From: 62-47 sp044463945
GTDB taxonomy: Bacteria > Pseudomonadota > Alphaproteobacteria > Rhizobiales > Xanthobacteraceae
Length of the DNA: 64,000 nt
Direction of reading: 5' to 3'
NCBI GenBank assembly: GCA_044463945.1
Contig: JBIQLW010000001.1
Coordinates: forward strand, 185,191-249,190
Shown here: in pieces, positions 18,085 through 26,961 of the stretch
Position numbering within the stretch: position 1 is the first letter of the stretch
Layout of the letters: each line of letters starts with the position of its first letter
Made by a program: the position numbers and the translations under genes
The notes under the pieces: generated by a model
What the model saw: the letters and a program-made list of their open reading frames with translations, nothing else
Told to the model about the DNA's origin: nothing
Database searches by the model: none

Positions 18085-18390
18085 ATGAGAGCGCGCTGTA
18101 TTCAGCTTTTAGCAGCCGTCTTGTTTTTGGTGTGCGGGATAGCGCCCCATGCGCAAAGCGATGGCTCCAACACCGCGCCGGAACACAAAGGAAATACCGG
18201 ATGGACCGGAGGCGCCCAGGATCACCCGAGCCAAAGCGACCAACTGGGTGGAAAGACCGGCAGCAGCGCACAAAACACGATGCAATCCCAACAAGATGCG
18301 GATTCCGCGAGGAGCCAGCCTTTGACCGCGACAGGCGTCGATCTCAATGGTCCACCGCAGCGTTTTCCAGCCAACAAGACCCCAGAGTAG
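18085..18390 (+). CDS. Small exported protein, unknown function
   Basis: The product is 101 residues, with a clear Sec signal peptide (MRARCIQLLAAVLFLVCGIAPHAQS) and a hydrophilic mature part rich in Gly, Gln, Ser and Asn without Cys. The start ATG has GGCGGGAGGG upstream. It is divergent from fdoG, from which it is separated by 214 bp containing a GGCGGGG-CAT-CCCCGCC hairpin (17965-17981). I do not recognise the family. The intrinsically disordered mature part suggests a periplasmic protein. Confidence 0.55.
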   Translation: MRARCIQLLAAVLFLVCGIAPHAQSDGSNTAPEHKGNTGWTGGAQDHPSQSDQLGGKTGSSAQNTMQSQQDADSARSQPLTATGVDLNGPPQRFPANKTPE

Positions 18391-18563
18391 AAAAAGAGCT
18401 ATCGAGGGTAGCTGGGTTCAGAACCCGACACCAATCATCACATCTTGCATGTACTCTTAGGTATTCTTGTGCGCTTGTTGGGTAGCTTGCAGATAAGGCT
18501 CAAGGATTGCGAACAGAAGAACGGGAGCGCCTGGCACTGACAGCCACAGCACCCGGCCGTTCG

Positions 18564-19517
18564 TCAGTTTCTGCCTGCCATCCAGTAAGGGGGATCGCCG
18601 ATGGCGTCACGCAGCGCATCGACGAAAGCGATGACGTGCCGCCCCATCATTTCCTTGTGGTGAGGGAACACCGCATGAATACAGTGGATGTCGGGCTGGC
18701 GGCCAGGGAACAGTTCGACGAGTGTGCCGCGCCGTAACTCCTTGTAGGTATGGAAGCGGAACAGGTTGGCGATGCCAAGCCCGTCGACGCAAAGCTGTTT
18801 CAGGACGTCGCCGTTGTCGGACGCAAATACACTCGGAATCTGGATGAGCTTGACCTGTCGGCCCGAGCGGATCATCAGCGGATCGTGCGCGCCGGATCTC
18901 AGGCTTACGAGCGCACGGTGGTTCTGTAGTTCTGCTGGCGTGCGTGGGATATCCTTCTCCCTGAGATAGGACGGCGAAGCGCAAAGCGCGAACGAATTGG
19001 TGGCGAGCCGGAGCGATGTCGCCTTGTTTCCTTCCGGGTTTCGCAGCGAAATGGCGATATCGATCTGGTCGCGGATGAGGTTCGGGAACGCACTGCTGAC
19101 GATGAGGTCGACGGTGATCTGCGGATAGCGTTGCTGAAATGACGGAATCATCGGCGTCAGCACCGATGTTGTGAACGAAGGCGAGGCGACCACGCGCAGG
19201 TGCCCCCTGACCGCCGCGCGTGCGTGGTCATCGGCGAAGATTGAGGCGTTGATCGCTGTCATCACGGTCTGGCAGCGGCGGTAAAAATGCTCGCCAGCCT
19301 CCGTAACCGATATCCGCCGCGTGTTGCGATAGATCAGTGGCACCCCGACCGTCGCCTCAAGCATGGCAATGGATTTGCTCACGGTGGGAATACCGAGATG
19401 AAGTTGCCGGGCGGCGGCCGTAAAGCTCTGCGTTTCCACCACGGTAATGAAAATACGCAGCGAGCGGACTGTGGCCATGTCGAACGGATGGCTGCCGAGC
19501 TGTGGATTTGCGACCAT
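18564..19517 (-). CDS. LysR family transcriptional regulator
   Basis: From the ATG at 19517 the product is 317 residues. The N-terminal winged helix-turn-helix is clear (SLRIFITVVETQSFTAAARQLHLGIPTVSKSIAMLEATVGVPLIYRNTR broken over about residues 20-70), followed by a LysR substrate-binding domain. Other starts are TTG 19532 or ATG 19478 (MATVRSL, a more usual LysR beginning). It is divergent from the cysteine hydrolase/ABC operon, with an inverted repeat in the 108-bp gap, so it likely controls that operon and itself. The effector is unknown but is probably the imported compound or its breakdown product. Confidence 0.9.
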   Translation of the reverse strand: MVANPQLGSHPFDMATVRSLRIFITVVETQSFTAAARQLHLGIPTVSKSIAMLEATVGVPLIYRNTRRISVTEAGEHFYRRCQTVMTAINASIFADDHARAAVRGHLRVVASPSFTTSVLTPMIPSFQQRYPQITVDLIVSSAFPNLIRDQIDIAISLRNPEGNKATSLRLATNSFALCASPSYLREKDIPRTPAELQNHRALVSLRSGAHDPLMIRSGRQVKLIQIPSVFASDNGDVLKQLCVDGLGIANLFRFHTYKELRRGTLVELFPGRQPDIHCIHAVFPHHKEMMGRHVIAFVDALRDAIGDPPYWMAGRN

Positions 19518-19534
19518 GTCGATTGTTCTCAAAT

Positions 19535-19561
19535 TGGAAAAAGTATTTTTGGATTTTTCCA
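19535..19561. promoter_or_regulatory. Perfect inverted repeat, likely LysR operator
   Basis: TGGAAAAA at 19535-19542 and TTTTTCCA at 19554-19561 are perfect inverted arms separated by 11 bases, in the divergent gap between the LysR gene and the operon at 19626. LysR-type sites are dyads of this kind (T-N11-A core). The position 18 bases before the lysR start fits autorepression. Confidence 0.6.
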
Positions 19562-19625
19562 GATTGAGCTTCTTTTATGACGTCTCTAAGGTTTGTCAAC
19601 CTTGAGACTTTCGGGAGAAGCGAAG

Positions 19626-20279
19626 TTGTCGATTGCGGCCAACAGTGAGCTGACAGAACGTGGGTGGGGAGCAAGTGTCGGCTTTGGCGACAGCCCGGCA
19701 TTGATCGTCATTGATCTCTCGCGCGCCTTCACTGATCCTGAGTCCGATCTCGGCTACGATTGCAGCGCCGTCATTGATAGGGCTAACGAGCTATTGCACG
19801 CCTTTCGCAAGGCTGGGCATCCGATTTTCTTTTCGACGATTGCTTATGACAATCCGGAAACGGAGCCCGGGATCTGGCTGAAAAAAGTCCGCGGCCTTAA
19901 CACGCTGGCGATTGACTCATCCTGGGTCGAGCAAGACCCCCGGCTCGCGCGTGCTTCGACTGACGTGATCGTCGTCAAGCAGCAGGCGAGCTGTTTTTTT
20001 GGCACCGATTTCCACCGTGCGCTTGAAGACAGGAAAATCGATACGCTGGTGATTGCCGGCGTTTCAACCAGCGGCTGCGTGCGGGCCACTGCCGTCGACG
20101 GCACACAGCTTGGCTATCGTGTCATCGTGGCGAAGGAGGCGGTGGGCGATCGGTTAGCCGATGCGCATCGGCAAAGCCTGCGAGACATCGATCTGAAATA
20201 TGGCGACGTTCTCAGCAATTCCGAGATTCTGCTTAAGTTGAGCGGAAGCGCGCGAGGTCAAGAACGGAACGGCGGGTGA
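19626..20279 (+). CDS. Isochorismatase-like cysteine hydrolase
   Basis: From the TTG at 19626, with GGGAGAAG upstream, the product is 217 residues; TTG 19593 is an alternative. The catalytic triad of the isochorismatase/N-carbamoylsarcosine amidase fold is visible: Asp in LIVIDLSRAFTD, Lys in VVKQQASCFFGTDFH, and Cys in VSTSGCVRATAVDG. Family members hydrolyse amides such as N-carbamoylsarcosine, maleamate, nicotinamide or biuret. The gene heads an operon with an ABC importer and a NodB-type deacetylase, so hydrolysis of an imported amide is the likely role. Its stop overlaps the next start (GTGA). Confidence 0.88.
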   Translation: MSIAANSELTERGWGASVGFGDSPALIVIDLSRAFTDPESDLGYDCSAVIDRANELLHAFRKAGHPIFFSTIAYDNPETEPGIWLKKVRGLNTLAIDSSWVEQDPRLARASTDVIVVKQQASCFFGTDFHRALEDRKIDTLVIAGVSTSGCVRATAVDGTQLGYRVIVAKEAVGDRLADAHRQSLRDIDLKYGDVLSNSEILLKLSGSARGQERNGG

Positions 20280-21295
20280 CGCACGTTCCTGACAATAATC
20301 AGCAATCAATAGGGAGTAAGGCGGTGGTGCTTAAAGAACGATACATTGCACGCAGGGGCTTCCTGGGACTTCTGGCGGGTGTCATGCTTGCCGGAACCGG
20401 CGCTTCGACTGCGCTGGCGCAGGATACGGTCCGCATCGGGCTGGCGACCAAGGCATGGTTTCCGTCGCTGGTCGCCGAAGCGGCGGATCGGCAGGGACTG
20501 TTCGCGAAAGAAGGCATCAAAGCCGAACTGACCATTTATCAGAGTGGCGCCGAGGCGTTCACTGCCTTGGCTGCATCGGCGGCTGATGTCATTTCGACTT
20601 CGCCCAACATTGTTGCCACCGGCCACGTGCGCGGTGTGAAGGCCAAGATGGTCGCGATGGGCGGCTCCGGCAATCTTGGCTGGCAGCTTCTCGTGCCGAA
20701 GAACTCCGCCATCAAGGATGTGGGGGAACTGGCAGGCAAGAAGGTCGGCATCACTTCCGCCGGATCGCTGTCGGATTCCCTCGCGCAGTGGACGCTGGCG
20801 AAATACGGTATGAAATTTACCACTATTCCGCTGGGCGGCGGCCTCGCGCCGAACCTCATCAACGGTAACGTCGATGCGGCCGTGGTCTATTCGCCGCTGA
20901 GCTACAAGGTGCTTCAGGAAGGCAATGGGCGCAGCATCGTTGATTACGGCGTCGCCATGCCCAGTCATCTCAATTCGGGTTGGGCGGCGAGCGATACGTT
21001 CATCGACGGCAAGACCGAACTTCTGAAAAAGACCGTGCGGGCGCTGCTCGGAGGCGTCGCCTATCTGCAAGATAACCGTGCGGATGCGGTCAAGATGATC
21101 GCCGAGGCCAACGGCGTTTCGGAAGCCGTGGCACAGGAAGAATATGAGCACGTCTTCAAGAAACTCTCGCGCACCGGCGCGATGACGCTGAGCGACGTCG
21201 AGCAGGCGTTCGAGCTTTACCGCACGGGTGGCCTGAAGGAACTGCCGCCGCCGGCCGATGTGTTCACCAACGTCGCCGTCGCGGCGGAGAAATGA
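20276..21295 (+). CDS. ABC transporter substrate-binding protein (NMT1/SsuA-like)
   Basis: The frame begins at a GTG overlapping the upstream stop, giving 339 residues. GTG codons at 20324 or 20327, with AGGGAG upstream, would give a more normal leader. A twin-arginine-like signal (ARRGFLGLLAG...STALAQ) is followed by a periplasmic-binding fold of the NMT1/aliphatic sulfonate group (TKAWFPSLVAEAADRQGLF, VGELAGKKVGITSAGS). It captures a small organic ligand in the periplasm for the two permeases and ATPase that follow. Ligand specificity cannot be read from the sequence. Confidence 0.85.
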   Translation: MTHVPDNNQQSIGSKAVVLKERYIARRGFLGLLAGVMLAGTGASTALAQDTVRIGLATKAWFPSLVAEAADRQGLFAKEGIKAELTIYQSGAEAFTALAASAADVISTSPNIVATGHVRGVKAKMVAMGGSGNLGWQLLVPKNSAIKDVGELAGKKVGITSAGSLSDSLAQWTLAKYGMKFTTIPLGGGLAPNLINGNVDAAVVYSPLSYKVLQEGNGRSIVDYGVAMPSHLNSGWAASDTFIDGKTELLKKTVRALLGGVAYLQDNRADAVKMIAEANGVSEAVAQEEYEHVFKKLSRTGAMTLSDVEQAFELYRTGGLKELPPPADVFTNVAVAAEK

Positions 21296-22047
21296 GCGCT
21301 CGAACAGCGACGAACGTCGCCAGGGCAGGAATCATCCTGGTGATGTTCGTGGCATGGGAGCTTGCCTCCCGTGCCGGGCTCGTTGATATCCGGCTGCTGC
21401 CGCCGGTAAGCGAGGTGATCACGACGCTGGCGACACTGCTGGCGACGGCGAAGTTCTGGTCGCATATGGGCGTCACGCTCGCCGAGACGATCGTGGCGTT
21501 TCTCATCGCCGTGCCGCTCGGCGCGGTTCTGGGCATTGTCATTGCCGAGAGTCGATTTGCGTCGGCGCTATTCAAGCCGCTGATCTTTTTTATCTTCAGC
21601 ATCCCGAAGTCGATCTTTCTGCCAATCTTCATCCTCGTGTTCGGCATCGTGTTCTGGCAGAAGGTGGCCTTCGGGGTGTTCTCGACAATCTTCATTGTGA
21701 TGATGACGGCGTTTGCCGCCATAGAGTCCGTCCGCGAGGAGCATCTTCGCGTGGCCCGGTCGTATGGCGCCACCATGTTCCAGACCGTGGCCCGCGTCTA
21801 TCTGCCGAGCATGACGCCGGTACTGCTCGAGGCCGTGCGTCTGGCGATGATCTTCAATTTCACCGGCATCCTTCTGGCGGAGATGTATGCCTCGCGCGAG
21901 GGCCTCGGCAACCTAATTGGAACCTGGGGGCAGGGTTTCCAGCTCAACGAACTGCTGGCCGCAATCATGCTGGTGTCCGTTATGGCAATCCTCTTCAACG
22001 AGTTGATCCGCTACTACGAGGCGAAATGCGAGCACTGGAGAGGATGA
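21292..22047 (+). CDS. ABC transporter permease
   Basis: This 251-residue protein has about six hydrophobic helices and the binding-protein-dependent permease EAA region (EHLRVARSYGATMFQTVARVYLPSM, residues about 147-170), which docks on the ATPase. Its start overlaps the binding-protein stop by four bases (ATGA), and its own stop overlaps the ATPase start. It is of the SsuC/TauC type. With the second permease at 22820 it would form a heterodimeric channel in the inner membrane. Confidence 0.92.
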   Translation: MSARTATNVARAGIILVMFVAWELASRAGLVDIRLLPPVSEVITTLATLLATAKFWSHMGVTLAETIVAFLIAVPLGAVLGIVIAESRFASALFKPLIFFIFSIPKSIFLPIFILVFGIVFWQKVAFGVFSTIFIVMMTAFAAIESVREEHLRVARSYGATMFQTVARVYLPSMTPVLLEAVRLAMIFNFTGILLAEMYASREGLGNLIGTWGQGFQLNELLAAIMLVSVMAILFNELIRYYEAKCEHWRG

Positions 22048-22823
22048 CTGCCGTGGATATCGCGCTTGACGGCACGGTCGAGATTGTAAATCTGAACCAC
22101 TCCTATGTCACCAACGGGCAGCCGAGAAAGGCGCTTGACGACATTTCGCTGAAGGTGGAGACGGGACGCTTCGCTTCCATTGTCGGCCCGAGTGGCTGCG
22201 GAAAGTCGTCGCTGCTGATGATGCTGGCTGGATTGACGCGGCCGAGCGCAGGCACTGTTCTGGCGGGTGGGAAACCGGTGCATCAGCCGGATCCGACCCG
22301 GATCGGTGTCGTATTCCAGGACGCGAGCCTGTATCCTTGGCTGAGTGCGCGGGAGAATGTCGAATTCCCGCTGTCGTTGCGCGGCGTCGACAAGTCCGTC
22401 CGGCGCGAGCGGGCCCTGGACGCCTTGAATCTCGTCGGGCTTTCGGGTTTTGCCGAGAGCCATCCGCACGAACTGTCCGGCGGCATGAAGCAGCGGGTCT
22501 CGATCGCCCGTGGTCTTGTTCAAGATCCGCCGATCCTGCTGATGGACGAGCCCTTCGCCGCGCTTGACGAGCAGACGCGCATTACGATGGGAGACGAGTT
22601 GCTGCGCATCTGGGACCAGGCGCGCAAGACCGTGATTTTCGTAACGCACGGGCTGAGCGAGGCGATCTATCTCTCGGACGAAGTGTTCGTGATGTCGGGG
22701 CGCCCGGGCCGCATTCTCGATCGGGTGCAAATCGACCTGCCGCGTCCACGGCGTCTTGAAATGATGTCGACGCCTCGCTTCGCCGAATTGCGCGACCTGG
22801 TATGGCAGCAGATCCGGTCATGA
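22044..22823 (+). CDS. ABC transporter ATP-binding protein
   Basis: The start is the ATG overlapping the permease stop (ATGA), giving 259 residues. Walker A (GPSGCGKSS), the Q-loop (VVFQDASLYPW), the signature LSGGMKQRVSIARGL and Walker B (LLMDEPFAALD) are all intact, and the H-loop His lies in VIFVTHGLSEA. It powers import for the flanking permeases. The closest type is SsuB/TauB. It overlaps genes on both sides by four bases. Confidence 0.94.
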   Translation: MTAVDIALDGTVEIVNLNHSYVTNGQPRKALDDISLKVETGRFASIVGPSGCGKSSLLMMLAGLTRPSAGTVLAGGKPVHQPDPTRIGVVFQDASLYPWLSARENVEFPLSLRGVDKSVRRERALDALNLVGLSGFAESHPHELSGGMKQRVSIARGLVQDPPILLMDEPFAALDEQTRITMGDELLRIWDQARKTVIFVTHGLSEAIYLSDEVFVMSGRPGRILDRVQIDLPRPRRLEMMSTPRFAELRDLVWQQIRS

Positions 22824-23605
22824 ATATCGAGCAGAAGGCGCGGATCGCCCGTTATGTCTTGATCGGCGTGCTGTTGGCCTTGTGGGAAGGGCTTCCCCGC
22901 ATGGGAGTGATTCCGGAGTTGTTTCTGCCGCCGCTGTCGCGCGCGCTCGAAGCGTTTGTCCTCAGTGCCGACGATTTCGTCTACCACCTCGGGATCACGC
23001 TGTACGAGACGGCGATCTCGCTGTTGCTTGCCTGTGGCGGCGGTATTGTCTGCGGCCTGATCCTCGGCGCATTCGCGCCACTGCGGCGGCTGATGCTGCC
23101 GATCGCATCGGGGTTGTTCGCCGTTCCTCTGGTGGTGCTTTATCCGCTGTTCACCGCCTGGTTCGGCATCGGCGCCGAGTCCAAGATCGTCTTTGCCAGC
23201 GTCTACGGCTTTCTGCCGACGTTGCTCGGTACGGCCGCCGGCGTGCAGACGATCGACCGCCACCTCGTCACGGTGGCGCGCAGCATGGGCGCGACGCCGC
23301 TGCAACAGATCGTACGGGTGTACGTTCCGGCGGCCATTCCCACCGTCCTCGCTTCGCTGCGCATTGGCGGCGCGCTGGCGATCGTCGGCGTGGTCGTGGC
23401 GGAAATGCTGACGTCGACGGCAGGCATCGGATTCTTGATTTCGAAGTACCGGACGCTCCTGGACAGCCCGCACGTCTTTGCCGCCATCCTTCTCGTGCTG
23501 TTCCTGGCCATCGTTTTCGACGCGCTGGTGCAGCTTCTGGAGCGGCGCACAGTGGGTTGGCGCCGGTCGCTGCGGGCAAGCGACGTCGGCTATCGCGGCT
23601 CGTGA
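22820..23605 (+). CDS. ABC transporter permease, second
   Basis: The start is the ATG overlapping the ATPase stop (ATGA), giving 261 residues. Six or so hydrophobic segments and an EAA-type loop (HLVTVARSMGATPLQQIVRVYVPAA) mark it as an SsuC/TauC-type permease. Two distinct permease genes around one ATPase and one binding protein is less common than a single homodimeric permease in this class. Its stop overlaps the start of the deacetylase gene. Confidence 0.92.
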   Translation: MNIEQKARIARYVLIGVLLALWEGLPRMGVIPELFLPPLSRALEAFVLSADDFVYHLGITLYETAISLLLACGGGIVCGLILGAFAPLRRLMLPIASGLFAVPLVVLYPLFTAWFGIGAESKIVFASVYGFLPTLLGTAAGVQTIDRHLVTVARSMGATPLQQIVRVYVPAAIPTVLASLRIGGALAIVGVVVAEMLTSTAGIGFLISKYRTLLDSPHVFAAILLVLFLAIVFDALVQLLERRTVGWRRSLRASDVGYRGS

Positions 23606-24267
23606 GCGCAATTGCAAGGACCTCCATTGTGAAGAAGATCACGCTGACGTTCGACAACGGGCCGGATCCCGCGGTGACGCCGCTGGTGCTCGACGTTCTG
23701 GCGCGCCATGGTATCCGGACGACGTTCTTCGTTATCGGCGATAAGCTGCGCGATCGGCGCGGGCTGTGCGAACGTGGTCGCCGTGAGGGGCACTGGATCG
23801 GTAACCACACGTTCAACCATCTCACCCCGCTTGGCATGAGCCGCTTCGAAGAAGCGCCCGCGCTTGAGATCGGGGAAACGCAGCAACTGATCGGCGACCT
23901 CGCGCATCCGCTGAAGCTATTCCGTCCGTTCGGCGGCGGTGGGCATCTGAACCGCGCACTGTTGAACAAGGCTAGCGTCGACTATCTCGTCAACGGCGGG
24001 TACACCTGCGTGCTGTGGAACGTCGTGCCGCGCGACTGGGAAAATCCCGACGGCTGGGTGGTGGAGGCGCTGCGCATGTGCCGCGAGCGGGAGCGGCCGC
24101 TCGTCGTGCTCCACGACATTCATACGCGCGCGATGGAGCGGCTGGACGATTTCTTGACTGCGGCCGAGGAATTCGCCGAGTTCGTGCAGGACTTTCCATC
24201 GGACTGCGTCCCGATCGTAGAAGGCCGGATTGTCCGCCCGTTGGAGGACTATGTGGCCGAGACTTAA
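23602..24267 (+). CDS. Polysaccharide deacetylase (NodB-homology) family protein
   Basis: From the GTG overlapping the permease stop (GTGA), the product is 221 residues. The NodB signature is seen: TFDNGPDP (motif 1, metal Asp and base Asp region), HTFNH (motif 2, metal His pair), RPFGGGG (motif 3) and VLHDIH (motif 5). The expected TFDDG has become TFDNG, so the first Asp is kept and the second is Asn. Members act on N-acetyl sugars, but relatives (PuuE-type) open cyclic ureides. Its tight coupling to an importer and an amidase-fold hydrolase suggests work on a small N-acyl or cyclic amide. The longer open frame from 22882 is antisense-like readthrough and not used. Confidence 0.82.
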   Translation: MSAIARTSIVKKITLTFDNGPDPAVTPLVLDVLARHGIRTTFFVIGDKLRDRRGLCERGRREGHWIGNHTFNHLTPLGMSRFEEAPALEIGETQQLIGDLAHPLKLFRPFGGGGHLNRALLNKASVDYLVNGGYTCVLWNVVPRDWENPDGWVVEALRMCRERERPLVVLHDIHTRAMERLDDFLTAAEEFAEFVQDFPSDCVPIVEGRIVRPLEDYVAET

Positions 24268-25262
24268 GACCCGTTGATTTTCTTGCGGAGAGGTCGGAGC
24301 GATGGACAGCGATCGCCGCTGTCTCGTCGGATGATCCTTAGTAAGAACAGGCGCGGCCGCATCGTCGATTCGTTTTTGCCGCCATAGGCGAGTATTCCTA
24401 TTCCTTCCGCCTTGCGGGGGTAGCCCACCGAAGCTCACTGCCGCACCCTTTTCTTTCATGGGATCAGCAGCAGTTTGTCGGTGGTCGTACGACTTTCCAT
24501 ATCGGGATCGGCCTTCGCTGCGTCCGCCAGTTCAGATTTTCCACCGATACGAGAGTCTTGAGTTTGCCCTCGTTACTCCAATCGGACAGCCGGGCTGAAC
24601 GGGCGCGGAGCCAGGCACCGACACCGAAGGTTATTCCGGACTCGAGGAAGACGCCAACGATCATTGGAGTCAGCTCTTCAGGGCGACAATCCCTCGACCT
24701 GCTCGGCGTCAGTAACAACAAGAACGAAATTACCCGCAATCCGCCGGCTTCCCGCCTGCGTGATCGTCAATCGTAGTTTGATTTTGCAGCACTATGGCGT
24801 GGCGAGGGAGTCGTCATGACCAAGCTCAGGCTGGAAATGATAAAGCACGACAGGCCGATCAGCCACATGGTTAAGTTCCCCAGCGTCGTTTACCGGGGAC
24901 CTGACTGCGGATACCGAGCTTCTGGCTCGAGATTGCTGAAAGCCTCGCGCCAAGTTTCATCAAGCTAGGGGGCGGTGCTTTAGCGCCTCATGGCGGCGGA
25001 CAAGGCGTTCCGGAAGACCAGAGCACAATTTCGGCAGGCTGGGCAATAGTCGCCTCAGTATTCGCGCCCAGGCGGGCGCGCTTTCGGGGCACGACGATGA
25101 CAGCCATTTGGGAGCCGGATGAACTGGCGTCACGTCTAAGATGTTCTCCTCCCACCTTGTCGAACCGAGGAGATTACCAATGACAAATCTGATCGAACCG
25201 AACGAGAGGCTATGTCATTTGTGAGCCAGAACCCCTCGACTTGAGCAGAGTCACTCAATGAA
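24268..25262. other. About 1 kb without a recognisable gene
   Basis: Only short frames occur, for example 24816-24968 (MTKLRLEMIKHDRPISHMV..., 50 residues) and 24464-24739 on the minus strand (VGVFLESGITFGVGAWL...); neither matches a family I know. Codon bias is absent and stops are frequent in all frames. I read it as degenerate sequence at the seam between the LysR-controlled module and the TetR-controlled module. No transposase or tRNA was seen. Confidence 0.4.
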
Positions 25263-26042
25263 TTAGATCAAACCCATATATGATCCACCATCGATCTGGA
25301 GATTCTGCCCCGAAATGAAGCTAGCCTGCGCGCTACAGAGAAATGCACACGCATCCCCGAACTCCTCAGGTGTGCCCATTCGCCCTGCCGCGGTAGTCTG
25401 AGCGATCTTCTGCCGAGCTTCTTCAAACGAGATATTTTGTTCTTCGGCAAGTCGTCTTGAAAAGAAGCGCTGACGATCCGTATCGATCCGGAACGGAAGA
25501 AGATTGTTCAGCGTCACATTGTCGGGTGCTACGGCGCGTGACACAGATTTGCTTAACGCCGTGAGAGCTGTCCGCGCGGCAGTGGACAGCCCCATCTCCG
25601 GATAGGGCGACTTGACCATTGCCGAGGTGATGTTGACGATTCTTCCGAATCTGCGTTCCCGCATCCCCGGTACAACGGCGCGAATGAGGAGGGCCGGCGC
25701 AAGCATGTTTGCTTCAAGACCGGTAAGCCATGCCGCATGGTCCCAGTCCTCAAGTTTGCCTGGCGGTGGACCGGCATTGTTGTTGACAAGAATATCTGGC
25801 GCGGGACAAGCAGCCAGAAGCTTCGCCCGTCCTTCCTCTGTATTGAGGTCAGCTTGAACGGCTTTAACCTGTCCGCCGGTTATCTCTTGAATTTCACGCG
25901 CGGCGGCGAGGAGACCTTCTTCGTTCCGCCCATTGATAATGACATCGCATCCTTCGCGGGATAGCGCAGTAGCGCATGCCTTTCCCAACCCTTTCGAAGA
26001 TGCACAAATGATTGCTTTCCGCCCCTTGATACCTAAATCCAC
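25263..26042 (-). CDS. Atypical short-chain dehydrogenase/reductase-like protein, first copy
   Basis: This 259-residue Rossmann protein has the nucleotide-binding region (ICASSKGLGKACA) and the NNNAGPP segment. At the active site, counting from Ser in VNITSAMVK, the usual Tyr (+13) is Ser and the usual Lys (+17) is Arg (MGLSTAARTAL). This matches a known BKR-like SDR subgroup that lacks the catalytic tetrad, so ordinary NAD(P)H carbonyl reduction is doubtful. It is about as long as, and clearly related to, the protein at 32248. It lies 14 bases after the amidohydrolase gene and is the last gene of the ridA operon. Confidence 0.85.
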   Translation of the reverse strand: MDLGIKGRKAIICASSKGLGKACATALSREGCDVIINGRNEEGLLAAAREIQEITGGQVKAVQADLNTEEGRAKLLAACPAPDILVNNNAGPPPGKLEDWDHAAWLTGLEANMLAPALLIRAVVPGMRERRFGRIVNITSAMVKSPYPEMGLSTAARTALTALSKSVSRAVAPDNVTLNNLLPFRIDTDRQRFFSRRLAEEQNISFEEARQKIAQTTAAGRMGTPEEFGDACAFLCSAQASFISGQNLQIDGGSYMGLI

Positions 26043-26056
26043 GGGAATCTCCGTTC

Positions 26057-26932
26057 CTACTTGAAGCCGAACAAACGAGCAGGATTATCGACAAGAATCT
26101 TCTGCTTGATGTTTTCGTCGCCGCCTGCATATCGATAGCAAAGCTCGAGCAATTCTCCGTCGTTCTTCATCGGCACATCTTCCGTAACCAGCGGATGAGG
26201 CCAGTCCGAGCCCCAGATCATTCGGTCGGGTGCAGCATTGATATAGGCTTGGGCAAGTTCGACGGCGTCATTCCACGGCTTGGCCTGCTCCGACCAGCGA
26301 TCACCATTCGACAGCATCATCCACCAGTTGCCCTGCTTGAGCAGATCGATCATGTATCGAACCGATGGCTGATCGATGCCTTGCTTGAAATCCGGCCGGC
26401 CAAAATGATCCATGACGACATTGATTTTCAGGGGTTTGAAGAGATCGGCCATTTCCATCATCTCGTCGGCAGGCATGTGCAGTTTTGCATACCAACCCAA
26501 CGATTCGATGCGGGCAATCGAACGTTTGAATTGGTCCGGACTAGGGACAAGATTCAGAACCTTCCAGAAATTGAAGCGGGCACCGCGCACTCCCGCGTTA
26601 TGGAGCCGCTGAAGTTCAGCGTCACTGACGCTATCATCGATGACGACACATGCCTGATAGTTAGGGCCTGCTTGCTTCAACGCATCGTAAAGAATGCGAA
26701 AGTCCGTGGCATAAGCGGATGATTGCACAATGACCCCGCGCTCGATGCCAAGCGTGCGGTGCATCTTCAATGCAGCATCGATGGTTGCCTCCGGCATGCA
26801 ATAAACCGCGCCAGGTCGGATTGGATACTTCTCGACCGGTCCGAAGACGTGAAACTGGCTATCACACGTTCCACGTGGGGGAAGAGGATCCGGTACCTTT
26901 GGATTTGGATCGAAGAGCCTGTATTTTTCCAT
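26057..26932 (-). CDS. Amidohydrolase-2 family, LigI-like (2-pyrone-4,6-dicarboxylate lactonase group)
   Basis: The 291-residue protein follows LigI block by block: FHVFGPVEKYPIRPGAVY, GVIVQSSAYATD, GVRGARFNFW, VVMDHFGRPD and RMIWGSDWPHP. In LigI the N-terminal metal-type motif is HxH; here it is QFH, a change seen in one branch of the family, while the later His and Asp positions remain. LigI opens the PDC lactone to 4-oxalomesaconate. Other relatives act on sugar lactones or sulfomuconolactone, so lactone or cyclic-ester hydrolysis is the most that can be said. It sits between ridA and the SDR-like gene under a shared TetR operator. Confidence 0.85.
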   Translation of the reverse strand: MEKYRLFDPNPKVPDPLPPRGTCDSQFHVFGPVEKYPIRPGAVYCMPEATIDAALKMHRTLGIERGVIVQSSAYATDFRILYDALKQAGPNYQACVVIDDSVSDAELQRLHNAGVRGARFNFWKVLNLVPSPDQFKRSIARIESLGWYAKLHMPADEMMEMADLFKPLKINVVMDHFGRPDFKQGIDQPSVRYMIDLLKQGNWWMMLSNGDRWSEQAKPWNDAVELAQAYINAAPDRMIWGSDWPHPLVTEDVPMKNDGELLELCYRYAGGDENIKQKILVDNPARLFGFK

Positions 26933-26961
26933 GTTAAGTCCCTATGTTGTTGTCGGCTAGG

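Noticed and set aside
22882..24267. 461-residue frame ending in the deacetylase
   Set aside because: Its first half is the permease read in the wrong frame; the real gene starts at GTG 23602 overlapping the permease stop.
24464..24739. 91-residue minus-strand frame in the 1-kb gap
   Set aside because: No family match, no ribosome binding site, no codon bias.
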